A stretch of 64,000 bases of DNA from Sisyra terminalis (taxonomy: Eukaryota > Arthropoda > Insecta > Neuroptera > Sisyridae). The DNA lies in contig OY292276.1 in assembly GCA_958496175.1 (NCBI GenBank), positions 25,252,001 to 25,316,000 on the forward strand. Reading direction: 5' to 3'. This document shows positions 22,253-33,270 of the stretch, one piece after another. The notes beneath the pieces were generated by a model that saw nothing but the letters and a program-made list of their open reading frames with translations, did no database searches and was not told where the DNA came from. A program made the translations under genes and the position numbers. The stretch's first letter is position 1. Each line of letters opens with the position of its first letter.

Positions 22253-25213
22253 TTATTAAACTTTGTTTTTGAAATATAATTTAAATTTTTTATAGTCAGA
22301 AACAAGACCAAAAACAAATAAAAATGGAATATTTATATGATTGAATTTTGGACCATTTGAATAAAGCAACAATAACAGGAATACCATCTCTATGTACGAA
22401 AATTCCCTGGCCTTCCAAAAAAAACTTCGTGTTTCTCCCTACCATTTCCCCACAATGGACACATTTTTTTTTTGAACTCGGGCAAATATTTTTTTGCAGG
22501 TAACGCCTTCCATAAATATTCGAATAATGCTATATGCTCATAAATCTTTATATCATAATTTTTATGGATTTAACTTTGAAACTGAAATGTTTTTTTAAAT
22601 AATTTTCAGAATTTTCGCGAGATTTGTTGGCACAAAAAAAACTAACTTTCTCGGAATTTCCAAGTATCTAAATAATGTGACAACCTTGAATAAAAAAATA
22701 ATTTGATCCTATGAAAACTAATGGTAAACCAATACCCAATCCTAGACAAAATTTATAGTTTTTTTCCAGGTAAACATTTGATTTTAGTCCGAAAATATTG
22801 CAACTCGTTTTTACACACACACAGGCTAAGGTAGTTAAAACGAGTTGACAACAGTTTCTGATAGCGACAGAATAGAAAAGAACGTAAAAATGAAAAAAAG
22901 CTCTTAATTTGGTCTTAAACACATCCAACTCTACGATTATACATTAACCAAAGAGTATAGTACATTTATATCTTTAGAAATATAAGTAGAATTTTATAGT
23001 AAAAAAATATTCTTTGATGAACTAATGATCGAAAAGGACTATTATAAACGGAGAAACTTAGGTTAATAAAATTATGATTGAAAAATGAATATTAAAAGAG
23101 TCCAATGACACTACTTTTTTTAAGAGCATAACAAAAAAAACTTTAAATTATTTTGATAACAAAATGATGAATTTTTAGGTTCAAAAAATAAATTTTATTG
23201 AAAAAGTAGTATGTAGTCGATCTATCAGAATATTCAAAAATAATTGTTTCCAATGAAATTTATTTAAACATTTTTATAGATTGCGAATAATTTCATAAAT
23301 TGAAGTTGGATTTAAATAATCTAGTACAAAGATAAATCTTCATTTAAATCAAGATTTATTTTAAAAAATGATAAATTTCTCATAACAAAATTTGATAAAA
23401 GCAAATATTTTGCAAAATTTTACGAGTCATATTTTCAATTCTTTTTATCTCTGGGTCATTGAAAAAGATAAAAAAAACTATTAACTGTGATAAAATGCTG
23501 AAGACAAAAATTGTAAATGTAAAATTTCAAATACATCACGTCAAAATTGATTTAAAACTGCCCATATATTATCAGTGTTACGGAAAACAATATTATAAAA
23601 ACGAAACAATTTTCTAAGAAACTTTCTCCCAATAAAAACAGGTGAAAAATATTCCGTTTGCCGAGGAAAATGAGAGCTTTTAATTCATTGTCATTACGTG
23701 AAATCGAAATCGGATATTGTGGGAAAACCATTGGGAATTTGTGAACATGGAAAAAGCGCAATCGAATTGTTTTGATTATAATAAGATGAAGTGAATCATA
23801 TTGTGATGATTTAATACTCAATTAAGTGAACCGTTACAAGTTTAATAATTAGATTTAAATACATTACTATTAATCGTATTTTGAACTTGAGTCATTATTG
23901 TTTTCTATATCCACACTAATGAATGCTAATTTTAAAAATATAGTTACCAGAATTTTTGATTTTATAAACTTAAAATTATAAGTAATAGTTCAAAAGATAT
24001 TATGATACAAAAATTGTTTTCTATTATATTTTAACCAGTAGTTACCCGTGAAATATTACCAGCCAATACTGGCACAATTGACAAGTGGAAAAAATCGAAA
24101 TGACGGTTGAAACAAAGAGCAACAATCAGTTAATTTAAAGTTGAAACAATGATTATTATTTTTGATTTTCAAATATGTGTTTAATTACATTCATTGTTCT
24201 CTGTCTCTGCCGACCTATATACAAACGTTTGTTTATTACTACATCGATGTAATTAAAGATTCATTGAAAATCGATTTCTTACAATAGGTACGGTACAAGT
24301 ATGCGTTTGCAAATTTTTCAGGCACCTAAGTTAACAGTTTTAATTCCATTGAATAACATTTCACAACTTAAATAGGATATATAATCTTCTACAAATATAC
24401 ACTATCGATAAATTAATAAAATTACATTAAAAAGTTAGCGTATCTCTCGTTAAAGATACACTAATATACTGGTGTTAGTTAAATAATCTATTATAACAAA
24501 ACTTATAATGCAATTACTTGATGTTTGGAGATTTGATGTTGACAATAAACACTTTATTTCGGTATTTAATTGACCATTGTTTAGAATGTTTTCTGGTTAT
24601 TTTATGTGAATCATGTTGAGCAAACATTGTGATTTATAACCAAAAAGCGAACGATTTAATCAAAAATAAGGCGAGTTTAAAATAATAAACTATTTAATTA
24701 GGTCTGGATAATAGTTTAAAATGGATCAAATAAAATCACAACTTTTTAGTCGGTTTAGTCCAAGTGGTATACTTTTGGTTTAGCCTTAGTTTCGCTACTG
24801 TACGTATCTCGTAACTATTACTACAAAAATATTTCATGAACTTTTCGCTATAAGACTTTCTTAATTCCCCGGGGTTTCGCAGTGCGCCTTTTTATTAGTA
24901 TGGATATGTAAACAATTCGTTTTATTTATTTTGCTATGTGGTTCTTTTTTAACAAATCTTTGTGTATTTATTCAATTAATATTATCAATCTGTAAAAAAA
25001 GTATAGAGTCGCCATACTTTCTACAATGATTCAGGGGAAAAAATGAATAAATCTTCTTTGATATAAATTTTACATGCAAATCATGGGAATAAGTCATTTA
25101 TACAATGAAGGTTTTCACAAAAACATATAACTAGATGTGAAATTTATATAAGGACCATGAAAATATCTTCTGCCATTACAAAGTAGAGATCTTGCAACAT
25201 CGTAGAGGTGCGT
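22253..25213. other. AT-rich region, no gene seen
   Basis: Open frames are short and AT-driven. No repeat family or RNA gene was recognised. Confidence 0.5.
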
Positions 25214-25340
25214 AATTTAAAAATGAGAAATAACGCCTCATTCTCTATTTTGTTGCTAATTCAATTTGCGAATAAATCGACCATAAAGTTAGTAACAAAA
25301 AAGAAAATGAGACGATGCCAGATTGTATCGTCTCAAAGAA
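25214..25340. mobile_element. Palindromic MITE, degenerate copy D
   Basis: The order CGAATAAATCGACCATAAAG, AGAAAATGAGACGATGCCAG matches the right half of the 553-769 and 25424-25623 elements in diverged form. It lies about 85 bp from the well-preserved copy B. Confidence 0.35.
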
Positions 25341-25423
25341 AATTTGTTTCATTATGAAGAAAATTTCAAGGTGAGCTTAGATTATCTTTTCGATTAATAT
25401 TTGATGTGAACATTACATAGCTG

Positions 25424-25623
25424 CTCATGTTCCCTTTAGCGACGTCAATATCTGGCAACGTTGCATTTTTACTTTGTTTTTAAGTTAATTCGCGATTTTT
25501 TTTATTATTTCTCTTTTGTCGTTACATTTTCATTATGGTCCGGTTTATTCGCGAATTAAATTAAAAATAACGTAGAAAATGCCCAAATTTATCAGATATT
25601 GACGTTGGAAAAAGGGACATGAG
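25424..25623. mobile_element. Palindromic MITE, copy B (200 bp)
   Basis: CTCATGTTCCCTTTAG at the left mirrors AAAAAGGGACATGAG at the right. The inner arms GACGTCAATATCTGGCAACG and, on the right, CAGATATTGACG also mirror each other. The interior matches 553-769 (TTTATTCGCGAAT). Confidence 0.75.
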
Positions 25624-25684
25624 TCCAAATATTTATGCAAAAATACGACACTGTCCTATTTTTATTATAAGTTATTGTCTAGCC

Positions 25685-25911
25685 CAGTGATGGCGAATCC
25701 ATAACCCGTGGGTGAGACACTGTTCCACGATGGTTAGGCAACCATTTGTTTGTTATGTTTGTAGAAAGAGACTACCATAGCAAACGTCCTTTCTCTGTTT
25801 CACCTTGTGAAGCTCTAATGAGCGTCGTGCATATTAGGGACCCACGAGCTAGAACTTAAAAAAAATATGAGCAAAATTTGACCCACGTCTCAATAAGGTT
25901 CACCATTCCTG
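25685..25911. mobile_element. hAT-type MITE (227 bp)
   Basis: Starts CAGTGATGGCGAATCC and ends, reverse complemented, CAGGAATGGTGAACC, matching hAT terminal repeats. It is flanked by GTCTAGCC (25677-25684) and GTCAAGCC (25912-25919), an 8-bp target duplication with one mismatch. There is no coding capacity. Confidence 0.85.
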
Positions 25912-26663
25912 GTCAAGCCAATTCTTTTTTAATATCCCACTGCAGCATGAATTTAGTTAACGTACATAACCAGAGGAACGTATTTCCAAAAATATTGAAA
26001 ACTCGGTTTTCGAAATCACAAATAGATGCAATTAGAAATATGAAAAGTTTATGAATCTGAATTTGTTATTTTGTAGTGTTAATCATGTATATATATCATT
26101 ATTATTTTAAAGACAAAAGACCTCTCGTCTAAGAGTTCGGACATAAGGTTAAAAAAATGGCATCAAATTGAGGTCCAGTACCGGTAGAGTGCGTTTCACT
26201 TCACAATGTACGAATTTGAATCATTACGCGGAAAGTGCTGTTATTAAAATCTATAAATTCCAACCTTTTGCATGATGAATACGAAATGTGTCAAGATAAG
26301 GCGCTGTCTCAATAGTTTTAACTTATGTTATCAAAGTTACCTTACATAATTTTCGATTTTAGTACTTCAAACACATTAATGACGGCGCCACATTTTAATA
26401 AATTTCCCTTCTTGCATTGTAAGATCGCAATGGCTATAGTGACCTTTGGTACGTTCTGAATACTTGCGCTGTTAGTGATAGAAAAGAGAACTATGATCTA
26501 GGTCTATTATTGTGTACAAAAATATAGTGAAAAAGCCTACACTATTTGGACTCATTGTATTTATACTACGTTTCTAAAACCATGAACTCTAAAGTCGCAT
26601 TTTTAGATATTCGATTCTCAATTTAACTTAACTGCCACGGTAAAGTATACTACAAAGGTAATA

Positions 26664-27437
26664 ATAGGTGTATCGGAAAAAAAATCGTTTTTAAACCAAT
26701 AGCCATTCAATTGCCTTTAATCTCCTTATAAGTTATTGCTAAAACATTTTATGATTAGAGCAATTTATCAACTTAGTAAAAATTACAAAATATTTTTTAT
26801 TCCGAAAGAACTAGTAGGGCCAAAAACCCGAAAAAATATAAATTCGGTATTGTATGCTTATCGAGTTTCACAGGATAGTAATGCAAAGTTGTTACTAAAA
26901 ACATTTTCAATGTTTATTTAAGTGCATTTGATGTTCATTAATGCCAAATGAGTTTTTTTAAGTTCAAATTCGATAATTTTCATTTCTCTAACTGGTACCA
27001 ACGAAATATTACAAAAAATTTAACCAATAAAAAGTTAAGGGGGGAAATGGTGCCAAATGTAGGCCAGACAGTAGAAAAATTATCGAATTATCTTAATCAA
27101 TCTTAATGGATCGGCCAAATATCCCAAAAGTATTCAAAAACTGTTAACAGAGAAATTCTATGCAGCAACACGGTAATGTAAGACCTCTCTGCAGAAGAAA
27201 AGCCCTGGAAAAAACTAACTAATTATGAAGGTGATATTGCCGTACCTACTATAACCGTCCAAAATTATATCATCGGATTTCTATTTATTTCAATCGTTAC
27301 AACATTTACTGAGTGGTAAAAAAATCGAAAGCTCAAGTGATGTTCATAATGTATTTTTTTGGTATTGTCTTTAGTAATCAATTGATTTTATTTTCACTAT
27401 CGGTTTGAAAACGACATTCTTTTCCGGTACACCTAAT
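26664..27437. mobile_element. mariner/Tc1-type element, about 775 bp, non-autonomous or decayed
   Basis: The left end (ATAGGTGTATCGGAAAA, then CGTTTTTAAACCAATAG) is repeated inverted at the right (27437-27400, TTAGGTGTACCGGAAAAG, then CGTTTTCAAACCGATAG). The roughly 38-bp inverted repeats begin at a TA on each side, as expected for Tc1/mariner insertion, and GGTGTAC resembles mariner ends. The length is about half of an intact mariner and no transposase frame is intact. A second copy starts at 29982. Confidence 0.7.
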
Positions 27438-27734
27438 ATAACTATCTTAAAACCATTCCTTACAAAATGTAATTTTGTGAGTCCTACCTATATTTTGTAG
27501 TAGAATGACTAATCGAAGTTCTTAGTATTCTAGTTTTTCGAAGATATGGGTTTTAGAATTAAGTTTAGATAAGTAACAACTTTTAATCTTTCGAAAAGTA
27601 AAATTTACAACGATAAATATGATAAAATGTTTTTATTGGATATGAGGTAGCAGTGGTAATAGAAAAATACACAGAAATTTGACTGTTTTTGGATAATAAT
27701 CACGGAAAGGAATATAAACTTCGTTTTATTTTAA

Positions 27735-28095
27735 TCTCAAATCGTATACCCTAATTTGCTTTTGGAAAATTTCCTTGGAAATGAATGGGATATATGTTAT
27801 TTGCAAAGGATTTTTAAAAGAAAACTGTAAAGGATATAGTTTTATTTTTATATTTTTAAAACTTGTCTCAAATCGTATACCCTAATTTGCTTTTAGAAAA
27901 TTTCCTTGGAAATTAATGGGATATATGTTATTTCCAGGGGATTTTTAAAGGAAAACTGTAAAGGATAGTTTTATTTTTATATTTTTAAAACCAGTCTCAA
28001 ATCGTATACCCTAATTTGCTTTTGGAAAATTTCCTTGGAAATTAATGGGATATATGTTATTTGCAGAGGATTTTTAAAGGAAAACTAAAGGATTT
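27735..28095 (+). repeat. Three-copy tandem repeat, unit about 130 bp
   Basis: TCTCAAATCGTATACCCTAA starts copies at 27735, 27866 and 27995. Each is followed by TTTGCTTTTGGAAAATTTCC, GGGATATATGTTATTT and GATTTTTAAA blocks. The copies are nearly identical, so the array is young or homogenised. Confidence 0.95.
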
Positions 28096-28126
28096 ATGAT
28101 GGTCCCGCTTTGATTAATGATAAAAG

Positions 28127-28450
28127 TTGGAACAAGAAAAGTCTTTGTATTGGGGATACAAAGCGCGTTTGTATTTTGAGCTAAATAATATTTTGGTGTT
28201 GCATCCTCAAACAAAGAATCCTCCAACATTCGACAGCCACATGCAAGCGGTTCAAATTGAGGAATATGAGGAGGAGGAGGAAGAGGACGAGGCACACATG
28301 GCACGCTCTTGCAGCCGGCCTCTCGTTCAGCCGACCAGCTGTTCACTTCTTCCCCAACATTCACCTCTTATTCTCGTATTCTCTCACCCTCGTCGCCCCC
28401 CGACGTCCTCTTTCAATCCCCTTGCATAGTCTCTAACGTGTTTGTGTATA
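28127..28450. other. G+C-elevated, purine/pyrimidine-structured region of unknown role
   Basis: This has the highest G+C content between the Rbp6 exons and the right edge, with a (GAGGAG)n stretch at 28259-28290. Both strands are open for roughly 100 codons, but neither frame has a recognisable domain; the plus-strand acidic run (E-E-Y-E then poly-E) comes from the GAG repeats. It may be an Rbp6 upstream exon or a regulatory element. Confidence 0.3.
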
Positions 28451-28598
28451 TTGTACACACAACAGACAAGAAAAAACCAAAAAAAAAAATAATACTAACA
28501 CAAATCTCTACCTTTACAACAATAACAAATTGGACATTTGGGTTAAAAACATTCATAATAATGCTACGATTTTGAAAAGATATTGTTGAGCGGCTTAC

Positions 28599-29122
28599 CT
28601 AATTTTTGTAGGGATAGGTAAGGGAAATTCAATTTTTGGCGGCGGTATTGTGTAAGGGAAGATTTTCTTCCCTTTCGGCGATTCGAACAACATTTTCGTC
28701 AACTAAAACACTAAACTGTTTGTAAACACAATGTGGAAGTTTGAATAAACGCGCAGAATGGAACCACGTGAGAAAAAGCGATGATAAATTAAGTTGCACG
28801 TAAACACCACACAATGGGCAAAAGACGGTTATAACAATGCAATAATGAAACACGATTCGTTGTCGCAATTCTCAATGGCAAACAAACGATCACTGAACGA
28901 TTTTCTCATGCAGACGAATCTCAAAAGTTGTCTTTTAGGCACAAAATCAAGAAAAAAAAGAAGAACATGAAGCCGAAAACTGAGGAGAAAACGATTCACC
29001 CCAATGAGTGGATAGTGATGACTGAGTCGCAGCGTTTCTTTCGCTTGCTTCGGTGTACAACAAACTTTTGGCGTTTTGCTCTTACTTTAGGCACTCGATT
29101 CACGACAACTAACTGCTCGACT
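28599..29122 (-). promoter_or_regulatory. Candidate Rbp6 promoter and non-coding first exon
   Basis: On the minus strand TTTCAGTCG (+1 A at 29122) matches the arthropod initiator TCAKTY in a locally G+C-rich region. About 520 bp further along the strand is a strong donor, ATTAG|GTAAGC (28599/28598). The intervening leader has several short upstream frames but no long coding frame. It lies upstream of the Rbp6 coding exon at 18150, which has a good acceptor just before its ATG, so it could splice there. This is inferred from position and motifs only. Confidence 0.3.
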
Positions 29123-29424
29123 GAAACCGAAGCCTTTCCCAACCTTTTTGCCGCGCTCCTTCCCCCACCTTCTACGTCCTGCTTCATCCTTTTACCCTCC
29201 GTTCAAAAACAATCATATCTAGGTAATTCGACCAAGGCTTATTCTCACGTTTCATTTATTCTACCCATTTTGGTGTATCAAAATAACACCTTTTTATCCT
29301 TGCTTTGTCCAGTGTATTTTTTTTAAATCTTCTAACGTAGATACGCATTTATAAATCATAACGAAAATACTCAGAAAAAGGATAATTTTTATAAAAAAAA
29401 AAATATGCCTTATATTCCTTTTAG

Positions 29425-29520
29425 GTCGGTCAAAATCTGACAACGTTATTTTCTACTTTGTTTTTCATTTAATTCGTAAATAAAATGGTTCATAATGGAA
29501 TTTAGGCACAAAAAGAAAAT
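29425..29520. mobile_element. Palindromic MITE, partial copy C
   Basis: GTCAAAATCTGACAACGTTA and TTTTCTACTTTGTTTTTCAT match the left arm of the 553-769 element. The right arm is missing. Confidence 0.5.
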
Positions 29521-29546
29521 TATACCGTATTAGAAATGAATTCTAG

Positions 29547-29812
29547 CAAGGGTGGATTCAGGATTTTTTTCTGGGGGGATGCACAATATCATCTTTCATT
29601 TGCAAGTACGTGAAAGGGATCACGAAAAAAATTCGCAATTCCAGCCAGAAATAGACTAGAGTTTCACTAATGTTCTTTCTGTTATTTTATTCACATATTT
29701 TCACAACTTAAATAATTTGATTTGTTTCTAAGTATGTACTGTTATGGAATCTCCACAGAACACAAACATATCTTGGGGGGGGCACGTACCCCCCACACCC
29801 AATCCACTCTTG
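29547..29812. mobile_element. hAT-like MITE with G-rich arms (266 bp)
   Basis: Left CAAGGGTGGATTCAGG followed by TGGGGGG; right, reverse complemented, CAAGAGTGGATTGGG followed by GTGGGGGG. The flanks AATTCTAG and TATTCTAA share 6 of 8 positions, consistent with an aged 8-bp target duplication. The right arm also contains a local GGGGGGGCACGTACCCCCC palindrome. Confidence 0.6.
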
Positions 29813-29981
29813 TATTCTAATATCCGGCCAAACTTTCGGTTTTAGCTGTCATCAAGCCGAAACTACAACCGAAACCGAAATCGTGAAATAAAAATGTTAA
29901 AAAATTACTGTTTTTCACTTATTGTTTGATTCTTCAATTATCAATACTGATAACTATCACATCATTAATATTTTGTTTAAT

Positions 29982-30745
29982 ATTAGGTGTACCGGAAAAG
30001 AATGTTGTTTTTAAACCAATAGTAGTTCAATTGACATTTATCTGCTTGTAAGTTATTTAAAAGATGTACTAAGGTCATTTTATGATTAGAGTACTTTATC
30101 AACTTAGTAAAAATTACAAAATATTTTTTATTCCGAAATCTATATTAAAATGGTAGGACCAAAAACCCGAAAGAATATAAATTTGATATTGTACAGTCCC
30201 TGGCCATATTATTACACGCACTTAAGATTTTATACAAAATTATACATATTCTACTATATTAAAATTAATATTGTTTACTTTTTACGTTACAAAAAGTTGT
30301 ATTGATTTTTAAGAAATATATTTTCGGGATAAGGGTAAAACCTTGTTTATTATCTCTATTACCCTACTTTAGGATAATAGCCTTGATATGAAACCCATTG
30401 AAAATATGTGGAAGTTGCTGAAGAAAAAAGTAGTTAAAGTGGTCGTCACAACAGAAAATAGTCCTTAGAAAAAATATTCATGCATGGAATCATCATCCAG
30501 AAGTACAGCAGACGGTATTGTCCTACATATCAGTAAATGGGCTTTCCATTAAATACTAAACAATTCAGCTCGCCATAAATTAAGGACCAAAAATCCGAAA
30601 GAATATAAATTCGGTATTGTATGCTCTTTGAGTTTTACAGGATAGCAATGCAAAGTTTTTACTAAAAACATTTTCAATGTTTATATAAGTACATTAGAGG
30701 TTCATTAATACTAAATGAGTTTTTTTAAGTTTAAATTCAATCATT
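29982..30745. mobile_element. Second copy of the mariner-type element, interrupted and right-truncated
   Basis: TTAGGTGTACCGGAAAAGAA at 29983 and the following about 210 bp match 26664-26870, and 30581-30745 continues the match up to ATTTTCATTTCT. Between them lies foreign sequence with Tc1 features. The right inverted repeat of the family is not found downstream. A block of about 40 bp (GGACCAAAAAYCCGAAAGAA and on) is present on both sides of the insert. Confidence 0.7.
30194..30580 (+). pseudogene. Tc1-like transposase C-terminal fragment
   Basis: It begins with a Tc1-type terminus, CAGTCCCTGGCCATATTATT, directly after a TA. From about 30380 the plus strand reads L-D-M-K-P-I-E-N-M-W, then L-L-K-K-K-V, matching the conserved (S-P-D)-L-N-P-I-E-N-x-W block that holds the last catalytic acid of DDE transposases. 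A frame shift after TTENSP separates this from W-N-H-H-P-E-V and S-Y-I-S-K-W, typical of the C-terminal end. The N-terminal DNA-binding part and the first two catalytic acids are missing, so it is dead. Confidence 0.7.
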
Positions 30746-33149
30746 TTCATTTCTCCAATTCTGTTATGATTGTTTTGGGTATTTAGCATTAAAAAATGCA
30801 TGCCACTATGGCATGGTTCTACGCTTCTAAACCTCAGCAGCACCATCGCATAGAATCTAACGTTCAGTTTATCAATTTTTAATTTCATTTTAATAAGGGT
30901 TTTGCTGCAGTTGTACTTATTACAGAAGTATATATGGCAATAATGTCTGATAAGGATTTATACTTTTGTTTGTTATTTATGTAGAAAGTCTATATTTGCA
31001 AGTCAAAACTTGATAATTGGAAAGAAATTGAATAATACAAATGAAATACAATATGATTATAATAATATACAGAAGTAAATCAAGAATTCGATGTTTACAT
31101 TTTCTTGGAAATGCTTAAAGCCTTGATGCCCCCAAAACTAAGTCCTCTGGAGATAATCCAAGTAATTTGGTTGAAACAAAAAAAATAAACGGAAATATGA
31201 AGAAAACGGAAACCATGTGGGGGAAACGGTGTAATTTTATATAGACACAATACCAAATTGGATGAAATTAATATTGAAACTAAAAAAGTGCATTGTGGTG
31301 TATTGGGGAAATGAGACTGATGGGGAGTTTGAAATAATAAATTTTTTGTGTTGTATTTTTGCTGATCGTAGCACAGCTGTGTTCCTCGGAGGATTTCGCT
31401 ACCTGCGAACGTTTGGTGAAATCTTTTTTACGAAATATCATACAGAGAATCTTTCAACAAATGCAATTATGTATGAATGTACAAAAGAGACAATTCAATA
31501 GAAGACCTTCAACTCCAAAAGGGTGAAACGAACGACTAATCTATACTAAGCAGTAACGCTCAAGAGATTTTAGGTTTGAAAAGCCATAAAAATTTTTGCT
31601 GCGGAAAAATGATTATATTTTAGTTTGGAATTTTCAAATTTGGTTTTTGTAGCTTTATGGTAACCGGTAATGCGACGGTAACGGTTGAGTTACCATCAGC
31701 TGTCGGGAACTCAAAAATAGAGAGATGGAACATTTTCAAAAAGAAAAAAAATGAAAGAAGAGGAAGAGGAATGTATGCACCAATACAAATGAGAGACTTG
31801 TGCTAAAATATAAACGTAAATTTCTATTCATACATATACACTGCCGAGTGCCTGACAAAACGACAAAAAAAATAACGGAAACATCTGTTTTTTCTGAAAT
31901 ATATTAAAATTACTTTCGGTGTACAACCAGCTTTGTTCCATGTAATTTAGGGAAGGTATAAATGAAGGATTTACCTTGGAAAAAATCGCCTAATCGAGCC
32001 TTATCAATTTCACCAATTGAAATCCAACCCACGACTGAGTGTAAAATAATACAAAATTCTTCACCTTCATTGACCAAATCCTTGAATTTTGAAAAACCTT
32101 GACTATAGGTATTAAATAAAATTAAGTTCACTTACTCTTAAGACTACGTATTTTATTCATAAACCTCAGCTTAATTAACATCCATTTTTTCAATCTGAAC
32201 TACGAGATAATTTTACAAATTTACCTTCATTTATCTCCATTTAAATCCCATGAAAATACGAAAGAAACTTTATTTTTTAATTTATCAAGGTAAATTATGA
32301 GTTATATTTATGTGCACCTGCTTAAGAAAAATGAATTGAAATTTTTTACATTTTTTTTTAGGGGGAAAAGAATTTGAATGTTTTGGTTATCAAAGTCTGA
32401 ATCATGCGATGTATTTTTGCACTTTACTTCACTATGGCAAAACATTAAAGAAAATGTAGTGATTCGTATTCAGGCGAAATTCCACATTTACTATCACAAC
32501 ATTAACGTAATCTCATGAGGAAAAAGAAAATAGAGAACACTAGGTGATGGTGGTAGAGTCAAACATGTGGAAATTTGCGATAAAATCTTGCAAATACAAA
32601 ACATGAATTTTGAAGTAATTAAATCACTCATGTGAAAAGAAAAAGTCAAAATTTTATTTTTTATCGATGAAGAAAATTCAATTAGCATTTGTAGGATTTA
32701 AAAACTGGCGTCGATTCGATGCAGAAACGATTCAAGTCACGTTGCGACGTCATGTAGGTATAAGAAACGAAAAAAAAATGAGGAAAATTGATATTATTGA
32801 ACGAAAAGTTGATTCGAGTCCAATTGTTCCCGGTTTTATATGAATATTTTCTTGTATTTTGCTAAATCAAATTTCAATTCCATTATGTTGAAGAAGAAAA
32901 ATTTTATATGTAGGTACGTACAAGTAAGTATATGTATGTTATGTATGTCTACAGATAGAAATTTACCACAGAGAAATGCCAGATTTGAGATCGGTGAGAC
33001 AACGCTATTATTACATAAATATTCATTTTGTTGAAAATAGAAAGAATTGAACATTTCGTTCAAACAATTTATAATAGAAAAACACCCAATTGAATTGTGT
33101 TCAGTTAAAATTGGGTAATCAAACCAATGAAGAAATTGACAATACTTTT
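30746..33149. other. AT-rich region, no gene seen
   Basis: No frame with recognisable domain content on either strand. GTATGTATGT-like repeats occur near 32930-32950. Confidence 0.5.
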
Positions 33150-33270
33150 TAAGCCTTTACTGGTGGCCGAGTGGCCAAGGTGGCCGCTCCAAAACTGGTA
33201 GATGTTGGATTCAAATCTCGTATCAAGCAGATTTTCAATGTAACTCTAGAGTCGATAAAAACTTTGACTT
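33150..33270 (+). mobile_element. tRNA-derived SINE, copy 2
   Basis: Contains TGGTGGCCGAGTGGCCAAGG (A-box-like), GTGGCCGCTCCA, CTGGTAGATGTT and GGATTCAAATCTCG (degenerate B box), in the same order and spacing as the copy at 22252-22140. The tail TCAAGCAG and GTCGATAAAA also have counterparts. The B box has lost the ideal TTCGA core, so this copy is probably silent. Confidence 0.75.

Noticed and set aside
28127..28429. 100-codon plus-strand frame with poly-Glu and its 96-codon minus-strand counterpart
   Set aside because: The acidic run is a product of GAG repeats. Neither strand shows a domain or a consistent exon structure, so I list it only as a compositional feature.
33160..33235. tRNA-Ser/Leu gene
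   Set aside because: A- and B-box-like blocks are present, but the cloverleaf cannot be completed, the B box is mutated, and the sequence extends into a body shared with 22140-22252, so it is a SINE.
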